The notes below the pieces were generated by a model. That model worked only from the letters and a program-made list of their open reading frames with translations. It was not told where the DNA came from and made no database searches. Source: Fibrobacterota bacterium (GTDB lineage Bacteria > Fibrobacterota > Chitinivibrionia > Chitinivibrionales > Chitinispirillaceae). From it: a stretch of DNA of 64,000 bases. A program made the translations under genes and the position numbers. The DNA is taken from positions 1 through 64,000 of the forward strand of contig JAEWVR010000017.1 in assembly GCA_023459055.1 (NCBI GenBank), given 5' to 3'. Positions 60,557 to 64,000 of the stretch are shown piece by piece (within the stretch, counting starts at the first letter, position 1; every line of letters begins with the position of its first letter).

Positions 60557-63142
60557 TTAATTACCAGTACCGATTTTCAGCATATCATTTTCAGCTGATA
60601 CGGAAATGATCCCGTTTTCTTTAACGCTGTTACTGATAAGCATCCGTGAAATCGGCGTTTCAAGTTCCCTTTGAATAACGCGTTTAAGCGGACGTGCTCC
60701 GTAGACAGGATCATAGCCCTTATCTGCCAGTAGCAGTAAGGCATCATCGGTGACACGAAGCACTATTTTAAGATCCTCAAGCCGTTTCCTGAACCGCTCG
60801 AGCTGTATGGTGACAATACCGCTCAGATGCTCCTTTTTCAGTGTATGGAATATTACTGTTTCGTCAACACGGTTTAAAAATTCCGGTCTGAAATAATTCG
60901 ATAGTTCATTGATAATCGTATTTCGGATATGTTCGTTGTCATTTTTTTCACTGTATTCCATGATCAGCTGAGAACCGATATTGGATGTCATGATAATAAT
61001 GGTGTTTTTAAAGTTAACAACGCGTCCCTGTGAATCAGTAATCCGGCCGTCATCAAGGATTTGCAGCAAAATATTAAATACATCCGGATGCGCCTTTTCG
61101 ATTTCGTCAAAGAGTACCACCGAATACGGATGTCTGCGGACAGCTTCTGTCAATTGCCCTCCCTCATCGTACCCGACATATCCCGGAGGCGCACCGACAA
61201 GACGCGAAACTGCAAATTTTTCCATGTATTCCGACATGTCAATCCGGACCATCGCCCGCTCGTCATCAAAGAGGTTATACGCAAGTGATCGTGCAAGTTC
61301 TGTTTTGCCGACACCGGTCGGGCCGAGAAAAATAAAACTGCCGATAGGTTTGTCCGGATCTTTAAGACCAGCACGGGCACGAAGCACTGCATCCGCAACA
61401 GCATCAACAGCCTCATCCTGTCCGATCACTCTCTTGTGTAAATGATCTGCAAGATACAGTAACTTTTCTTTTTCACCCTCAACAAGTTTACTTACCGGAA
61501 TATGAGTCCAGCGGCTGATAATTTCCGCAATGTCCTCTTCGTCAACTTCCTCCTTAAGAAGGCGACTGGACTGGTCGGTTGATTTAAGGGCGTTTTCTGC
61601 AATCTTGAGTTCGTTTTCCAGTGATGGAATCGTGCCGTGGCGCAGTTCGGCGGCTTTGGTCAGATTATAGTCGCGCTCTGCTTTGTCAAGCTCAAAGCGG
61701 AACTGCTCGAGCTTTTCACGAATCGACTGAAGCTTTCCGACCTGATTTTTTTCATGTTCCCACCGCAGTTTCAGCTCTGCGACCGTTGTTTTAACATTCG
61801 CAAGTTCCTCCTGAAGCTTCACAAGGCGTGCCCGCGAATCATCATCTTTTTCCTTTTTGAGTCCCTCAATTTCGATCTCGAGCTGCATCTGACGACGTAA
61901 TGATTCATCAAGAGCCAGAGGGCTTGAATCCATTTCAGTACGCAGTTTCGCAGCGGCTTCATCAATAAGGTCAATTGCCTTATCGGGAAGAAACCGGTCA
62001 CTGATATAGCGGTCGGAAAGTACTGCAGCAGCGATTAAAGCACTATCACGAATTTTTACACCATGATGCACCTCATAACGTTCACGCAGTCCTCTGAGAA
62101 TGGAGATCGTATCCTCTACAGCCGGTTGATTTATGAGAACGGTCTGAAACCTGCGTTCAAGTGCTTTGTCTTTCTCGATGTGCTTTCTGTATTCATCAAG
62201 GGTGGTGGCTCCGATTGTGTGAAGTTCTCCACGGGCGAGCATCGGTTTTAACATATTGCCTGCATCCATGGCACCTTCAGCGGCACCGGCTCCGACAACC
62301 GTGTGAAGCTCATCGATAAAAAGAATAATGTTTCCGCTGTGTGTTACTTCCTTAAGTACCGCTTTAAGCCGCTCTTCAAATTCACCTCTGAACTTTGCTC
62401 CGGCGACGAGTGCTCCTAAGTCAAGAGATACCACCTGACGCCCCTTCAATCCTTCGGGAACATCACCGCGTACGATTCGCAGCGCCAAACCCTCAACGAT
62501 TGCAGTTTTTCCGACCCCCGGATCACCAATAAGTACGGGATTATTCTTTGTACGGCGCGAGAGAATCTGGACAATCCTGCGGATTTCATCATCACGGCCG
62601 ATTACCGGATCGAGTTTTCCCGCTTTTGCAAGGTCGGTCAGATTTCTGGCATATTTCGCAATTGCATCAAAGGTTGCTTCCGGGTCTTTTGAATTAACGC
62701 GCTGATTCCCGCGAACCTGACGTAATGTGTCAAGGAGTGATTCCTGAGTAATGCGTGAAAGCTGTGCGACTTCTTTACAGTCGTTATCTTTATCAATTAA
62801 AGCAAGAAACAGGTGTTCTACGCTGATATAGTCGTCTTTCATTTGTGATGCCCTTTTGTGGGCATCATTAAGTACCGCAACAAGATGGCGCGACATATAG
62901 GTCTGTACGCCTTGTCCGCTCACTGATGGTACTTTGGCGAGTTTATCAGTGATATACTTTTCGACAGATGAAACGCTGGCGCCGCTTTTGGTAATGAGTG
63001 TAGCGACAAATCCATCCTTTTGACGAATCAGTGCGAGCATGAGATGTAACGGACTGATTTCCTGATGATTCATGTCAACAGCGATACCATTTGCATCACT
63101 GATTGCTTCCTGGGATTTAACGGTCAATTTTTCTGTATCCAT
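60557..63142 (-). CDS. clpB: Disaggregase chaperone ClpB
   Basis: An 861-residue Hsp100 protein of normal length. The N-terminal Clp_N repeats (about 1-145) precede AAA1 with Walker A GDPGVGKTAIVEG and Walker B NIILFIDELHTVVGAG. A coiled middle domain (about 400-525; LKLRWEHEKNQVGKLQSIRE) marks ClpB rather than ClpA or ClpC. AAA2 has GPTGVGKTELARSLAYNLFD and VVLFDEIEKAHPDVFN. It extracts aggregated proteins with DnaK. AAGGAG precedes the ATG. No CIRCE or sigma-32-like promoter was recognised upstream. Confidence 0.96.
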   Translation of the reverse strand: MDTEKLTVKSQEAISDANGIAVDMNHQEISPLHLMLALIRQKDGFVATLITKSGASVSSVEKYITDKLAKVPSVSGQGVQTYMSRHLVAVLNDAHKRASQMKDDYISVEHLFLALIDKDNDCKEVAQLSRITQESLLDTLRQVRGNQRVNSKDPEATFDAIAKYARNLTDLAKAGKLDPVIGRDDEIRRIVQILSRRTKNNPVLIGDPGVGKTAIVEGLALRIVRGDVPEGLKGRQVVSLDLGALVAGAKFRGEFEERLKAVLKEVTHSGNIILFIDELHTVVGAGAAEGAMDAGNMLKPMLARGELHTIGATTLDEYRKHIEKDKALERRFQTVLINQPAVEDTISILRGLRERYEVHHGVKIRDSALIAAAVLSDRYISDRFLPDKAIDLIDEAAAKLRTEMDSSPLALDESLRRQMQLEIEIEGLKKEKDDDSRARLVKLQEELANVKTTVAELKLRWEHEKNQVGKLQSIREKLEQFRFELDKAERDYNLTKAAELRHGTIPSLENELKIAENALKSTDQSSRLLKEEVDEEDIAEIISRWTHIPVSKLVEGEKEKLLYLADHLHKRVIGQDEAVDAVADAVLRARAGLKDPDKPIGSFIFLGPTGVGKTELARSLAYNLFDDERAMVRIDMSEYMEKFAVSRLVGAPPGYVGYDEGGQLTEAVRRHPYSVVLFDEIEKAHPDVFNILLQILDDGRITDSQGRVVNFKNTIIIMTSNIGSQLIMEYSEKNDNEHIRNTIINELSNYFRPEFLNRVDETVIFHTLKKEHLSGIVTIQLERFRKRLEDLKIVLRVTDDALLLLADKGYDPVYGARPLKRVIQRELETPISRMLISNSVKENGIISVSAENDMLKIGTGN

Positions 63143-63448
63143 ACTATGTACTCCTTATACTTTGGTTTATAATTTCCCGAAGCAAATGGTATGCCATAAG
63201 GGTTGTTGTGGTATATATTGCAGTATGTATCAGCAATGAGGTACAGGTTATGTAGCTGCAATTTGAAAAAACAGGTTGATGTAATAATTCTCGTGATATA
63301 GAATTAAACGTAAGATGCAGATTGTATGTATCTTGTTTCAATACAGAACGGAAATGTTTTTAATTTGAAACAAACATTGTTTTTTGACTTTGATCCGGAC
63401 AATAGATGAGCGGTGTGGTCGCCGTCATAGAGTGTTACAATAAAAAAA
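63143..63448. other. Divergent intergenic region, clpB and peptidase gene
   Basis: It must contain promoters for clpB (minus) and the C39-like gene (plus). No heat-shock inverted repeat (CIRCE) and no perfect sigma-70 hexamers were found. Confidence 0.4.
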
Positions 63449-64000
63449 ATGAAAACCCATCTTCCATTTGTGATTCTTCCTCAGCCAACCGATTCAACAT
63501 GTGGCCCTACGTGTCTTCATGCCATATACAATTATCACAATGATACAATTGGTCTTGACAGGGTGGTAAATGAAGTACGTGAGCTTGACGAGGGCGGGAC
63601 GCTGGCGGTGTTTCTTGGGTGTCACGCTTTACTGCGAGGGTATAAGGCAACAATTTACACCTACAATCTTCAGGTGTTTGATCCGACATGGTTCAGTGAT
63701 GGTCTGGCGGTTTCTGATATTGCAGAAAAGCTTAGGGCGCAGGCAAAGGTTAAAACGGATAATAAATTGAGAACCGCAACAGACGGGTATCTTGAGTTTA
63801 TGGAAAATGGGGGGAAGTTATGTTTTTCAGATCTTAATGGAACATTAATCCGTAAATATCTCAGAAACGGTATACCAATTTTGACCGGACTGAGTTCGAC
63901 ATATCTTCACCGGTGTGCACGTGAAAATCCACTGACATGCGAAGAAGACCCGATTGGTGGATTTACTGCCGGGCACTTTGTTGTTCTTTACGGTTATAAC
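63449..64000 (+). CDS. C39-like cysteine peptidase domain protein, truncated by window end
   Basis: At least 184 residues, open at the right edge. The catalytic Cys is C18 in PQPTDSTCGPTCLHAIYNYH and the likely His is in FTAGHFVVLYGYN close to the edge, the papain-like C39 layout. Between them YLRNGIPILTGLSSTYLHR is typical of the group often linked to ATP-grasp ligases and GNATs. No signal peptide is present, so it is probably cytosolic. The partner genes would lie beyond the window. The ATG at 63449 starts the conserved domain; upstream is A-rich without a clear ribosome binding site. Confidence 0.75.
   Translation, partial: MKTHLPFVILPQPTDSTCGPTCLHAIYNYHNDTIGLDRVVNEVRELDEGGTLAVFLGCHALLRGYKATIYTYNLQVFDPTWFSDGLAVSDIAEKLRAQAKVKTDNKLRTATDGYLEFMENGGKLCFSDLNGTLIRKYLRNGIPILTGLSSTYLHRCARENPLTCEEDPIGGFTAGHFVVLYGYN

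Noticed and set aside
1..64000. CRISPR array
   Set aside because: No set of regularly spaced identical repeats was found; the two-copy repeats at 1011 and 19131 are not arrays.
1..64000. Insertion sequence with transposase
   Set aside because: Apart from the serine resolvase no transposase-like protein is present.

Overview
The window is a bacterial chromosome segment of roughly 40% GC. The best lineage guess is Fibrobacterota (Chitinispirillum/Fibrobacter-like). Supporting signs are a TIGR02147/DUF4423-type regulator, two secreted proteins with type IX-like C-terminal sorting domains, and many small lineage-specific envelope proteins. No 16S gene is present, so this is an inference.

Layout. 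(1) 1-3498 is the right part of an integrated element. It ends in a 3' fragment of tRNA-Phe (an att site) and carries a small ribbon-helix-helix protein with a palindromic operator, a serine resolvase with two res-like repeats, and a three-gene operon (membrane protein, PD-(D/E)XK-like nuclease, small protein). (2) 3.5-10.2 kb holds host genes: mnmD, an envelope protein, a dTDP-3-amino-3,6-dideoxyhexose pathway (3,4-ketoisomerase, aminotransferase, GT2 glycosyltransferase) and a secreted metalloprotease. (3) 10.4-17.2 kb is a heavy-metal RND efflux cluster: Cys/His-rich protein, TolC-like channel, His-rich adaptor, pump, PII-like protein and a 55-residue His-rich lipoprotein. (4) 17.4-26.7 kb holds a CruF-like membrane protein, a RidA protein, a DUF4143 ATPase behind striking repeats, asd behind a possible attenuator, a rhodanese, rtcB, and a small cassette of HTH protein, BtrH-like acyltransferase and acyl carrier protein. 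(5) 26.9-40.8 kb holds paired outer-membrane-like proteins, a DUF4390/NtrY/NtrX-like signalling operon, pepT, a TIGR02147 regulator with a lipoprotein and a secreted protein, an EFR1 ferredoxin, hemW, a methyltransferase and an HDOD protein.

(6) 40.85-50.9 kb is an accessory island in which every intact gene is on the minus strand. It holds two GNATs, a DUF3795 protein and a methyltransferase of contrasting base composition. They are interleaved with 0.66-0.76 kb non-coding repeats that have imperfect terminal inverted repeats. A two-gene nuclease-helicase module resembling Hachiman (HamAB) follows, then gene remnants, one of which has ATA where a start codon is expected. (7) 50.9-63.1 kb is a housekeeping block: mutS-scpB-scpA, glmS, tRNA-Arg and tRNA-Pro, a secreted helical protein, prominent palindromes and clpB. 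(8) The right edge cuts a C39-like cysteine peptidase gene.

Most likely to be new: the tRNA-Phe-integrated element and its three-gene operon, the TIR-bounded repeats with the Hachiman-like pair, the asd leader peptide, and the HTH/BtrH/ACP cassette. All functional statements come from reading motifs by eye; no database search was run.
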